This document shows, piece after piece, positions 17,375 to 25,502 of a stretch of DNA of 64,000 nt. The number at the start of each line of letters is the position of its first letter. Position 1 is the first letter of the stretch. Origin of the DNA: Oceanospirillaceae bacterium (GTDB lineage: Bacteria > Pseudomonadota > Gammaproteobacteria > Pseudomonadales > Balneatricaceae); NCBI GenBank assembly GCA_013215375.1, contig JABSRB010000033.1, forward strand, positions 1-64,000, read 5' to 3'. The notes below the pieces were generated by a model, which saw only the letters and a list, made by a program, of their open reading frames with translations, was not told the DNA's origin and ran no database searches. A program made the position numbers and the translations under genes.

Positions 17375-18151
17375 ATGTACAAAAATAAAAAATTAAGTAG
17401 CCTATCTTTGGTTATCTGTTTGATTTTTTCTGTTATATCTCCTGTTATTGCCGCTCAAACAACGGTTTATGCTTTTGAATTAATCAATAGAATGGGTACT
17501 GCCAAAGATCAGCAATATGATCTCCTTTGGCAGGATATGCGTAAACAGGGGGTTGAGGTTGATTTACAACTGAAATCTTTCACTAGATATAAGCGCGCTT
17601 TTAAAAAGGATACCAATAGCTGCATATTTCCCGCTAACCTAGACGTTGTAACAAAAGTCGTCGGTAAAAAGTCCAAGGCAAAATTCATCAGTGCAGAATC
17701 AGTGGATTATGTAGGCTTAGTAGCCATCACGGAAGCAGGGGATACAAAAATCGAAACACGGGCTGATCTGGCGGAGAAAAATATAGCGATATCTCCCATT
17801 TTGAATTCCAGTAATTTCTTGCAAGGCATTGATTCTGCGGCACTAAAATTAGCGGATAATAATGAAGTATTATTAAAAATGTTATATCGGCACAAGGTCG
17901 ATGCCATTATTGCCTTCATGCCTGATATTTTATTGGCCGCGAAGAAATTAAATTATCCGCTACCTCACTCAACCGATATCTGGTTTATTAAAAAACATCC
18001 TATTAGTATCGTCTGTCACGATACCGCCAATAATCGGATATTTGTGCAGCAGTTTAATAAGCAGCTGCAACAGTTGAAAAAGTCGGGCCGACTGCGTGAA
18101 ATAATGGGGCCGTTAGTGAACTTAGGCGATGGTAGTGCTGAATATTATTGA
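17375..18151 (+). CDS. Orphan periplasmic solute-binding-like protein (SBP_bac_3 type)
   Basis: 258 residues from the ATG at 17375. The frame is open 21 codons upstream, but MYKNKKLSSLSL starts a normal signal peptide (~1-26, ending VIAA). The remainder has the layout of a type II periplasmic binding protein (SRYKRAFKKD-like arginine region, INNSNFLQGI hinge area, FNKQLQQLKKSGRLREIMG terminal helix). Cys residues in NSCIFPAN and SIVCHD may pair. No permease or ATPase gene is adjacent, so it may be a sensor or scavenger. It resembles, in organisation, three other proteins encoded at 52-56 kb. Confidence 0.65.
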   Translation: MYKNKKLSSLSLVICLIFSVISPVIAAQTTVYAFELINRMGTAKDQQYDLLWQDMRKQGVEVDLQLKSFTRYKRAFKKDTNSCIFPANLDVVTKVVGKKSKAKFISAESVDYVGLVAITEAGDTKIETRADLAEKNIAISPILNSSNFLQGIDSAALKLADNNEVLLKMLYRHKVDAIIAFMPDILLAAKKLNYPLPHSTDIWFIKKHPISIVCHDTANNRIFVQQFNKQLQQLKKSGRLREIMGPLVNLGDGSAEYY

Positions 18152-18173
18152 TTATTGATTATTGATTATTGAG
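18147..18173 (+). repeat. Heptamer tandem repeat over a stop codon
   Basis: ATTGATT is repeated three times and followed by a partial fourth unit (ATTGAG), beginning three bases before the stop of the binding-protein gene. A simple-sequence tract like this may vary in copy number. Confidence 0.8.
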
Positions 18174-18272
18174 ACTAATTACATACTGAGGCCTCTGTAT
18201 TGTCGAGTGCCGTCGTTATCAGGGTCTTATGCTAGTTATTGAGGGAGTTTGCAGTAGATTAGTCTGCGTCTA

Positions 18273-19148
18273 TCAGTCTCCAAGCGGTTCAGTGTTTTCG
18301 ATATCTCTGTTAGCCATCAACTGATATTTCATGCGGCGTAAATTCTCGGTGGCTTTATCACCCATTTTAATACCGATCTGATTGGCCAGTATATCAATCG
18401 TTGCCAGTAGTGCGTAGCGAGAGGCGGTGGGTTTTAAAATATCTTTGGTTTCTGGGATGTCGACAGGAATGACAATATCTGCGGTGTTGGCAAGGGGGGA
18501 GTTAGGTCGAGTGATAGCGATGACTTTACAGTGATAATTACCGGCAATTTGGCTGCATTCGACCAGTTCTTGATCGCGGCCGCTGGTGGAGATAATGATT
18601 AAATTATCTTCTTCTTTTAAGGTCGCGGCAACCATGCGTTGCAGTTGCGAATCAGTGTAGGAGACGACATGTAAAGATAGACGAAACAGTCGATATTCGG
18701 TGTCTTGGGCCACCACAGTCGCGCCGCCGCCGCCACCGAAGATAACAATTCTCTGAGCTTTACATAGGCTATCTACGGCTTGTTCCAAGGCCTGATAATC
18801 AAGTGCTTGGTGTAAATGATGCAAGGCTAATTGCGCAGAAGAAATGACATTACTGGCTACATCTTGGATGTTGTCAGAACCAATGTTTAATGTGACATAG
18901 CGATTGCCAACCGATAGGGATTGAGCCAATTTTACCTTTAACTCTTTTAGCCCTTTTAGCCCCAATGAGCGGCAAAAGCGTGTAATAGTGGGTGAGCTTA
19001 CACCCGACCTTATGGCCATTTCACTGGTGGTCGCCTGAATAGCAAAGTTGACATCAGCGAGTATTGTTTCAGATAAGCGTTTTTCCGACTTGCTTAAGGT
19101 ATCCTGCTTTTCATGAATGGTCGATATTATATCATCGCTTAATATCAT
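18273..19148 (-). CDS. RpiR-family regulator, HexR-like
   Basis: 291 residues. N-terminal helix-turn-helix (~15-75: LSKSEKRLSETIL, SGVSSPTITRFCRSLGLKG) and a SIS sugar-phosphate domain (~120-260: RIVIFGGGGGATVVAQD, LIIISTSGRDQELVECS). RFCRS and the following LAQSL..GN.YV resemble HexR, whose effector is 2-keto-3-deoxy-6-phosphogluconate. The neighbouring RidA/TRAP/KdgK cluster makes that effector logical. Two sites close to the HexR consensus lie at 19736-19821. It probably senses the phosphorylated product of KdgK and derepresses the cluster. Confidence 0.85.
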   Translation of the reverse strand: MILSDDIISTIHEKQDTLSKSEKRLSETILADVNFAIQATTSEMAIRSGVSSPTITRFCRSLGLKGLKELKVKLAQSLSVGNRYVTLNIGSDNIQDVASNVISSAQLALHHLHQALDYQALEQAVDSLCKAQRIVIFGGGGGATVVAQDTEYRLFRLSLHVVSYTDSQLQRMVAATLKEEDNLIIISTSGRDQELVECSQIAGNYHCKVIAITRPNSPLANTADIVIPVDIPETKDILKPTASRYALLATIDILANQIGIKMGDKATENLRRMKYQLMANRDIENTEPLGD

Positions 19149-19299
19149 AAGTAATTGCCAGTAGATGTATGATTTATAGATCTAAAATTCTATTTGTTAA
19201 TTACGCTAAGGAGCGCTGTTAGGGATACTAACATGTAGCGCAGGTGCCTTAACAGTGAGTATCTGTCGGAAATCTGTTGAGGCGTTTTAAGTGATTTAT

Positions 19300-19323
19300 A
19301 TTCGACGCCCCTCAGCGTCGAAT
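19300..19323 (-). terminator. Hairpin after the RidA gene
   Basis: ATTCGACGC (19300-19308) pairs with GCGTCGAAT (19315-19323), 9 bp perfect with a 6-base loop, 12 bases after the ridA stop on the minus strand. The following sequence is A/T-rich but not a clean T tract, so termination is plausible rather than certain. It separates ridA from the regulator gene. Confidence 0.5.
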
Positions 19324-19335
19324 AGGCACAAGTGC

Positions 19336-19722
19336 TTATGCCGGATCCTTATAGGCAACTATGTCAATTTCTACTTTGCAATCAACCATAATGCGTGACT
19401 CTACGCAGGCTCTTGCCGGGGGTGCATCAGAGAAATATTCTTTGTAAACACCATTAAAACTCCAGAAGTCCCGAGGGTCATCGAGCCATACACCCACTCT
19501 AACCACATCTTTAAGGCTGTATCCTGCCTCTTCAAGAATGGCGATCACATTGCTCATAGTTTGATGTGTTTGGCGGATGATTCCTCCCTCCACTATTTCG
19601 CCATCAACCATAGGTACTTGGCCTGAAACATACAAAAAACCACCCGCTGCAACAGCTCTGGCAAAAGGGAGGTTTTGACCGCCTGCACCCTGTTTTTCTG
19701 CTCCATATCTAATAATTGGCAT
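19336..19722 (-). CDS. RidA-family enamine/imine deaminase
   Basis: 128 residues from ATG 19722, preceded by AAGGA; an upstream ATG at 19761 would add 13 residues without a ribosome site. Rid fold signatures: GGFLYVSGQVPMVDGEIVEGG, QTHQTMSNVIAILEEAGYSLKDVVRVGVWL, ARACVESRIMVDCKVEIDIVAY, with the conserved arginine in ARACVESR that binds the substrate carboxylate. RidA proteins hydrolyse enamine/imine intermediates of PLP enzymes. The PLP lyase encoded at 25495 is the obvious partner. Confidence 0.9.
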   Translation of the reverse strand: MPIIRYGAEKQGAGGQNLPFARAVAAGGFLYVSGQVPMVDGEIVEGGIIRQTHQTMSNVIAILEEAGYSLKDVVRVGVWLDDPRDFWSFNGVYKEYFSDAPPARACVESRIMVDCKVEIDIVAYKDPA

Positions 19723-19735
19723 GTTGTTTCCTTTT

Positions 19736-19821
19736 TGTAATTTAATTTCATAAATATTCATTAATCGTTGACATGATCGTTATTTAAGCATAATAATAAC
19801 GGAAATTGAAATTAAATTTCA
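19736..19821. promoter_or_regulatory. Two HexR-like operators between ridA and the TRAP operon
   Basis: TGTAATTTAATTTCA (19736-19750) matches the published HexR consensus TGTARTWWWATTACA at 14 of 15 positions. TGAAATTAAATTTCA (19807-19821) matches at 13 of 15 and is itself nearly palindromic. They flank the divergent start regions of ridA (minus) and the TRAP genes (plus), 71 bp apart. The adjacent RpiR/HexR-like regulator is the probable ligand. Confidence 0.7.
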
Positions 19822-19963
19822 TAATTGTGAGTTTTCGACTCTTCTTAGCAGTCTTTGGAATAGTTAAAACTACCCTTTAAAAGAGAGACATCAGCGTCGA
19901 AGTTGATGCTGGATAAAAGCGACAAGCAGTGTTTTACGACACCTATATATTTAGAGGTCTTGG

Positions 19964-20512
19964 ATGGACAATAAAAATAAATCAAATGACAGATCACCAA
20001 TCCAGCAGAAAATCATTTCATTGGGGGCAATGCTGAACAGCGCAAATGAGCGGGCGATTGCGATACTTATTGCGATATTGGTATTAGATGTATGGCTGGG
20101 AATATTGGCCAGATATGTTTTTCACTGGCAGATCCCCTGGACGGAGGAACTGGCCAGGTACATCATGATATGGGGGATATTGCTCGCCGTTCCCTGCTGT
20201 TGTTATCGACGCGAACACATCGGATTAACGTCGTTACAAGGGTACATCCCCGAGCATATTAAGCGCTATTTACTGTTAGGGTTGGATTTATTATCCCTGA
20301 CTTTCTTTTTGACCCTCGCCTATACAGGTACAGCTTTCGCCGAGAAGGGGATAAGTCAATTCTCTACCGTTTACTCGATGCCAATGGCCATCCCTTACGC
20401 GGCAATTCCCGTGGCTTTTTTACTCGCTGGAGTGCAGACATGCATTGCCATGTTTAGAGACTTTGGCCGTGATTATGTCAATGAGGATAGTTTAGGGGGG
20501 ACAGACGTATGA
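19964..20512 (+). CDS. TRAP transporter small permease (DctQ family)
   Basis: 182 residues, four membrane helices. WLGILARYVFHWQIPWTEELARYIMIWGILLAVPCCCYRREHIGL is the DctQ signature region (seen here in parts: IPWTEELARY and REHIGL). It pairs with the large permease, whose gene overlaps by four bases. Substrate: see the binding protein at 21828. Confidence 0.92.
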   Translation: MDNKNKSNDRSPIQQKIISLGAMLNSANERAIAILIAILVLDVWLGILARYVFHWQIPWTEELARYIMIWGILLAVPCCCYRREHIGLTSLQGYIPEHIKRYLLLGLDLLSLTFFLTLAYTGTAFAEKGISQFSTVYSMPMAIPYAAIPVAFLLAGVQTCIAMFRDFGRDYVNEDSLGGTDV

Positions 20513-21786
20513 TCGTCGGCATCGTTTTTTTAATATTACTGTTACTCGGGCTACCGGTAGGAATCGTTCTAGGGATATCAGGAATTGTTGGCCTTGCCAG
20601 CATTGGCGGTATGCACTTCGTAGAATTAGCACCGAGCAAAATATTTAACGGCCTTAATATTTTCCCCTTTTTGGCAATGCCATTTTTTATTCTCGCCGGT
20701 GAAATAATGAATCATACGGGGATCACTTCGAGATTAGTTGTTTTTGCGCAAGTTTTGGTCGGGCATTTTCGTGGCGGCTTAGCCCACACTAATATGCTCT
20801 CCTCCGTATTCTTTTCCGGTATTACTGGCGCAGCTACCGCTGATGCGGCGGCCTTTGGCAGAACATTAGTGCCAGCAATGGTCAAGCAGGGATACAGTCG
20901 GCCTTTTGCCTGTGCAGTAACAGCGGCAGGTTCCATTATTGGCCCCACTATCCCGCCTTCAGGTTTGATGGTGGTGTACGGCTCTTTAATGGGCGTATCT
21001 ATCGGCGGCTTATTTGCCACGGGTGTATTGCCTGGACTGCTTATCTGCATCATTTGCATGTTAATTATTGCGGGCTTGGGTAAACGTAAAAACTTACCTA
21101 AAAATGCCAACAGGGCAACCCTCAAGGATATCTTCATCGCTTTTAAGTCGTCAATATTGGCGCTAATTATGCCGATGATTATTCTAGGTGGAATTCTGTT
21201 TGGGGTAGTGACTCCGACAGAAGCCGCTGCTGTAGCCGTCGCCTATGCGCTGTTCATAGGAACGGTGGTGTATCGCTGTATTACTTGGGCAGACATGACG
21301 CGCATGTTGATTCGTACCGGGCGTATTACCGGGGTGATTTTCTTAATCATTGCCTCCGCTTCTATCTTGGGCTGGTGGCTCAGTTTTGAGCAGATTCCCC
21401 AAGCGATTGCCGCGGCAATGATGAGTATCTCAGATAATCCACAAGTAATCTTACTGCTGATTATTGCGCTGCTGCTGATCGTCGGTACTTTGATGGACAT
21501 CACCGCGATGTTAATTATCTTGGCCCCCGTGTTAGTGCCTTTAACAGAGCATATTGGTATGGACCCGCTGCACGCAGGTATCGTATTTGTATTAGCCCTC
21601 AACCTTTCTCTCATGACACCACCGGTAGGTGCCTGTCTGTTTGTACTGTCCTCGGTTACCGGGGAATCAATAGAAAAGATAGCCGTAGAGCTATGGCCGT
21701 TTTTAATTGGTGAGCTGGCGATATTGTTATTAATCGCCTTCTTGCCAGACATAACCTTGTATCTCCCCCGCCTATTGGGATTTTAG
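20509..21786 (+). CDS. TRAP transporter large permease (DctM family)
   Basis: 425 residues with about twelve membrane segments. Family motifs: LPVGIVLGISGI, FPFLAMPFFILAGEIMNHTG, GGLAHTNMLSSVFFSGITGAATADAAAFGRTLVPAM and GSIIGPTIPPSG; near the C-terminus LNLSLMTPPVGACLFVLSSV. It drives sodium- or proton-coupled uptake of the ligand delivered by the DctP protein. The ATG overlaps the dctQ stop (ATGA), so the two are translationally coupled. Confidence 0.94.
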   Translation: MIVGIVFLILLLLGLPVGIVLGISGIVGLASIGGMHFVELAPSKIFNGLNIFPFLAMPFFILAGEIMNHTGITSRLVVFAQVLVGHFRGGLAHTNMLSSVFFSGITGAATADAAAFGRTLVPAMVKQGYSRPFACAVTAAGSIIGPTIPPSGLMVVYGSLMGVSIGGLFATGVLPGLLICIICMLIIAGLGKRKNLPKNANRATLKDIFIAFKSSILALIMPMIILGGILFGVVTPTEAAAVAVAYALFIGTVVYRCITWADMTRMLIRTGRITGVIFLIIASASILGWWLSFEQIPQAIAAAMMSISDNPQVILLLIIALLLIVGTLMDITAMLIILAPVLVPLTEHIGMDPLHAGIVFVLALNLSLMTPPVGACLFVLSSVTGESIEKIAVELWPFLIGELAILLLIAFLPDITLYLPRLLGF

Positions 21787-21827
21787 AAATAGGCAATCCC
21801 TAACTATAAATAAAAAATGGAATTAAT

Positions 21828-22886
21828 ATGAAAAACATACTCTCTAAACTGACCGTGGTGTCCGTATTGTCAGCATCATTGCTGGTGACTTCTATGCAGG
21901 CTGCTGCGCAAAAAACGATTCGCTTTGGCCATGATAACAAAGCAGATGTGATGGAGAACCCAGCGCATGCCTTCGCCGGTGTTTTCAAAAATATCGTTGA
22001 GTCTGCCACTAACGGTGAGATTAAAGTTCAAATATACCCGAGTAACCAGTTGGGCAGTGCCAAAGAGCACGTGCAGCAAGTTAAGGATGGCATTATTCAA
22101 GCGACTTTGACTTCTACTGGCGCACTGTCTTCGTATTACCCGCGTATTGGCGTATTAGATCTAGCCTTTGCCTTTAATCACAATGCGGCGACTTACGATG
22201 TATTTGATGGCGAGTTCGGTGCAACCTTAGCGAAGGATATCAATAAATCAGTGGATGGCGTGAAAGTGCTAGGCTTCCCTGATACTGGTGGGTTCTTCTC
22301 TATCACTAACTCCGTGAGAGCGATTAATACACTGGAAGACTTCAAAGGTATTCGTATCCGTACCATGACTTTGCCTTCCCATCAAAAAATCATTCAAGCG
22401 CTTGGTGGCGAAGCTTATCCACTAGCCTGGGGCGAAGTTTACTCATCGCTACAGACAGGTGTTATCGATGGTCAAATGAATCCAATACCCACTGTGTCGT
22501 TTGCCAAATTTAACGAAGTTCAAGAATACCTAACGCTGACTAACCACTTGTTTGCTCCCTATACTTTTATGCTGAATGACAAGTTTTATGAAAGCTTAAC
22601 CGAGCAAGAGCAGCAAATTATTCGCTATGCCACTCACTCGGGCATCATTGCCAGCCGCGGTATTGCCAGAGCGATAGAAGCTTCTGAAGATCGTGGTTTA
22701 GCAGGTTTAGCTAAGAAAATGAAGGTGAATTCTATCTCTGCCAAAGAGCGTAGCAGATTCAAAGCGGCTGCTGAGCCAGCGATTTTATCTCATGTTAAAG
22801 AGACATTAGGGGCAGAGGGCGTTGAGTTATTGAATTTGTTCATCTCTGAAGTAGAGAAAGCGAACAACAATACTTATTTGAGATAA
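21828..22886 (+). CDS. TRAP transporter substrate-binding protein (DctP family)
   Basis: 352 residues, signal peptide ~1-27 (ending AAAQ). DctP features: FGHDNK near the N-terminus, YPSNQLGSAKEHVQQVKDG, and FKGIRIRTMTLPSHQKIIQALGG, where the arginine normally forms a salt bridge with a substrate carboxylate; then PLAWGEVYSSLQTGVIDGQMNP. The ligand is thus probably an organic or sugar acid. Together with kdgK, MlrC and the PLP lyase downstream, an amino-sugar acid is a reasonable guess. The gene lies 41 bases after dctM; a hairpin follows. Confidence 0.92.
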   Translation: MKNILSKLTVVSVLSASLLVTSMQAAAQKTIRFGHDNKADVMENPAHAFAGVFKNIVESATNGEIKVQIYPSNQLGSAKEHVQQVKDGIIQATLTSTGALSSYYPRIGVLDLAFAFNHNAATYDVFDGEFGATLAKDINKSVDGVKVLGFPDTGGFFSITNSVRAINTLEDFKGIRIRTMTLPSHQKIIQALGGEAYPLAWGEVYSSLQTGVIDGQMNPIPTVSFAKFNEVQEYLTLTNHLFAPYTFMLNDKFYESLTEQEQQIIRYATHSGIIASRGIARAIEASEDRGLAGLAKKMKVNSISAKERSRFKAAAEPAILSHVKETLGAEGVELLNLFISEVEKANNNTYLR

Positions 22887-22894
22887 GCACTACT

Positions 22895-22920
22895 GGCTTC
22901 AGCTGTAAAAAGCTGGAGCC
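22895..22920 (+). terminator. Hairpin between TRAP dctP and kdgK
   Basis: GGCTTCAGCT (22895-22904) pairs with AGCTGGAGCC (22911-22920) with one T-G pair and loop GTAAAA, followed by TGTTTCCTTTC. It may be an attenuator that lowers kdgK and later genes relative to the binding protein. Confidence 0.55.
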
Positions 22921-22968
22921 TGTTTCCTTTCTCTACTAAATTTCAACTCTGTTTTCAAAGGATTTAAT

Positions 22969-23871
22969 GTGAAGGTGGTTTGTTTCGGTGAATGCATGCT
23001 TGAGGTGAAAATTGAGCAGTACCCTAAGGCGCGTTTTAGCTACGGTGGAGATGCTTATAATAGCGCCTACTACCTAGCGCTGCAGGGTAATAATGTCTAT
23101 TTTATGAGTAGTATTGGCAGTGATAAGCCTAGTCAGCGGCTGTTGCAGCAATGGAAGAAAGACGGAGTAAAAACCGATTTTGTGCATGTATCAAAGCAAA
23201 AAAAACTGGGTTTATATTGCATAGAAACCGACAGCAGTGGGGAGCGAAGTTTCAGTTATTGGCGGGATAATTCTGCGTCACGTTATTTTTTTTTAGAGGC
23301 GGATACCAAACAGCTACTTACACAATTTAATCGCGGAGATTGGTTTTACTTCTCGCTGATTTCCCTCGCGATGCTTAAAGAACAGAGTCGGGCTGGTTTT
23401 ATTACTTTTATAAAGGCCCTGCGACAGCAAGGTGTGAGCTTAGCTTTTGATAATAACTATCGACCAGAGTTATGGGAGTCGCAAGCTCTGGCCTGTGATT
23501 ATTTAGATCAAGTGCTGCCATTAATCCATATGTATCTACCTAGTGTAGCAGATGAAATGGCACTAAGAGATGCAACGCAAAAGAGTGTATTAGCGCAATT
23601 ATCAGCCTTGAAAATTGCTGAAATCGTCGTGAAAAATGGTGCTGATAGCTGTCACCTGTACACCTCATCGGGCCATTATCGCTATCAATTTGAAAGCGTC
23701 GTCGCCATCGATAGCACCGCCGCTGGTGATTCGTTTAACGCCGGTTACATCAGTGCAAGGCTCAATAAAAAATCGGCACAAGCTGCTGTTGAATCGGGGT
23801 GCCAATTAGCCTCACAGGTCATTAAACATCCTGGGGCAATTGTACCAGCAGATAAATTAACACTGCGCTAA
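22969..23871 (+). CDS. kdgK: 2-keto-3-deoxygluconate kinase
   Basis: 300 residues, PfkB/ribokinase fold. Close to E. coli KdgK at diagnostic places: FGECMLEV at the start, YSIETDSSGERSFSYWR-type segment (here CIETDSSGERSFSYWRDN), DNNYRPELW, VKNGADSC and the catalytic DSTAAGDSFNAGY. It converts 2-keto-3-deoxygluconate plus ATP to KDPG in the cytoplasm. The start codon is GTG with AAGGA seven bases upstream. Its presence in this cluster shows that the imported compound is processed to KDG or a close relative. Confidence 0.9.
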   Translation: MKVVCFGECMLEVKIEQYPKARFSYGGDAYNSAYYLALQGNNVYFMSSIGSDKPSQRLLQQWKKDGVKTDFVHVSKQKKLGLYCIETDSSGERSFSYWRDNSASRYFFLEADTKQLLTQFNRGDWFYFSLISLAMLKEQSRAGFITFIKALRQQGVSLAFDNNYRPELWESQALACDYLDQVLPLIHMYLPSVADEMALRDATQKSVLAQLSALKIAEIVVKNGADSCHLYTSSGHYRYQFESVVAIDSTAAGDSFNAGYISARLNKKSAQAAVESGCQLASQVIKHPGAIVPADKLTLR

Positions 23872-23990
23872 AAACACTGACATCAAACAAAATCAATTGG
23901 AAGCTAGCGCCGAGCGTCATCAAGGTTGCTGTGCACAATGCTAACTTCTGGCAATAACATTTAGTTTTATCCTATACACAAGGAACAATA

Positions 23991-25502
23991 ATGAGAGTAT
24001 TTGTCGCATCACTGGCAACAGAGACCAATACATTTTCTCCGGTGCCAACGGATTTAGAAAGCTTCAAAGAGTCTTTCTACGCTCCACCAGGTGAGCATCC
24101 GGATACACCGACACTCTGCAGTGCCACGCATATTATTTGCCGTGAGCGGATTCCCCAGCTTGGCTGGACCTTGATCGAGGGCACTGCCACTTGGGCTGAG
24201 CCCGGTGGGTTGATCAATCGACATACTTACGAACTGCTACGTGATGAAATCCTCGATCAAATTAGCGCGGCGCTACCCTTAGATGGCATTGTCTTAGGGT
24301 TGCACGGTGCGATGGTGGCTCAGGGCTACGATGATTGCGAAGGTGACTTTTTAAGCAGGATTCGTGAAATAGTGGGTACTAAAGTTGTTATAGCCGCTGA
24401 GCTCGACCCTCATAGTCACTTAACGCCGCTACGGGTCAAACATGCCAATGTACTGATCGCGTTTAAAGAGTTTCCGCACACTGACTTTGTCGATCGCGCC
24501 CGTGAGGTCGTCGATATCACTATTGCCAGTATTAAGGGGGAAGTAACACCCAAAATTTCTGTTTTCGACTGCAAAATGATAGAAGTGCTACCCACTAGCC
24601 GAGAGCCAATGCGTTCATTTGTTGATAAAATTCAGTTGCTTGAACAACAGCCAAATGTATTGTCGATTTCAGTTATTCACGGCTTTATGGCGGGTGATGT
24701 GCCGGAAATGGGCACAAAACTGATGGTGATCACCGATGACCAACAGAACTTCGGTGATGACTTAGCTAAGCGTTTAGGCTTGGAGTTGTTTTCATTTAGA
24801 GGCAATACCAGACCACCCTATTTAAGCCCAGATCGAGGTTTGAAAGAGGCGCTCAGTATTATTGATGGGCCGGTAATAGTCGCCGATATTTGGGACAATC
24901 CAGGTGGCGGCGTCGCCGGGGATTCGACCATATTACTGAAAAAATTGCTGCAGCTTAAACAGCAGAACGTGGCGATAGGCACAATTTGGGACCCTATAGC
25001 GGTGAGGTTTTGTATCGCGGCGGGAGAGGGGGCAAGCATCCAGTTACGCTTTGGCGGTAAATCTTGTGGTACGGCTGGTGGCCCCGTTGACGCTTTAGTG
25101 AAGATCAACAAAGTGGTACGCAAAGCAGTACAGAGCTTTGGGGAGAGTGTGGTGCCACTGGGCGATGCGGTCTGCATAGAGCTTGAGGGGATTGAGGTCA
25201 TTCTCAACAGCAACAGATCCCAAGCATTTTCTCCAGATCTGTTTAGTAACTTAGGCATAGACCCGCTGGCGAAACAGCTCTTAGTGGTTAAATCGACCAA
25301 CCACTTTCACGGGGCATTTTCTAAGATTAGTGAACATATTATTTACATCGACTGTGGTGCGCCCTATCCCAGTAACCCCATTACTAACAATTACAAAAAG
25401 CTTATCCGCCCTATTTGGCCGATTGTTGATGACCCACATGGCTTAGAAGATTCGATAGCAGCGAGTCAAGAAGCCGCAATAGGAGGCACTAATCATGAGT
25501 GA
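23991..25502 (+). CDS. M81-family metallohydrolase (MlrC/microcystinase-C type)
   Basis: 503 residues. DUF1485/MlrC signatures: ASLATETNTFSPVPTDLE at the start, LGLHGAMVAQGYDDCEGD, ELDPHSHLTP (metal ligands), and DIWDNPGGGVAGDST in the C-terminal half. MlrC was described as cleaving linear microcystin fragments; most family members have unknown physiological substrates and occur beside amino-acid-type enzymes. Here it sits between KdgK and a PLP lyase in a catabolic operon, so it probably frees the amino acid or amino-sugar acid from a conjugate. Overlaps the next gene by eight bases. Confidence 0.85.
   Translation: MRVFVASLATETNTFSPVPTDLESFKESFYAPPGEHPDTPTLCSATHIICRERIPQLGWTLIEGTATWAEPGGLINRHTYELLRDEILDQISAALPLDGIVLGLHGAMVAQGYDDCEGDFLSRIREIVGTKVVIAAELDPHSHLTPLRVKHANVLIAFKEFPHTDFVDRAREVVDITIASIKGEVTPKISVFDCKMIEVLPTSREPMRSFVDKIQLLEQQPNVLSISVIHGFMAGDVPEMGTKLMVITDDQQNFGDDLAKRLGLELFSFRGNTRPPYLSPDRGLKEALSIIDGPVIVADIWDNPGGGVAGDSTILLKKLLQLKQQNVAIGTIWDPIAVRFCIAAGEGASIQLRFGGKSCGTAGGPVDALVKINKVVRKAVQSFGESVVPLGDAVCIELEGIEVILNSNRSQAFSPDLFSNLGIDPLAKQLLVVKSTNHFHGAFSKISEHIIYIDCGAPYPSNPITNNYKKLIRPIWPIVDDPHGLEDSIAASQEAAIGGTNHE

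Noticed and set aside
20712-21752. Long antisense frames opposite the TRAP large permease gene
   Set aside because: They mirror a well-supported DctM gene; composition and position mark them as shadow frames.
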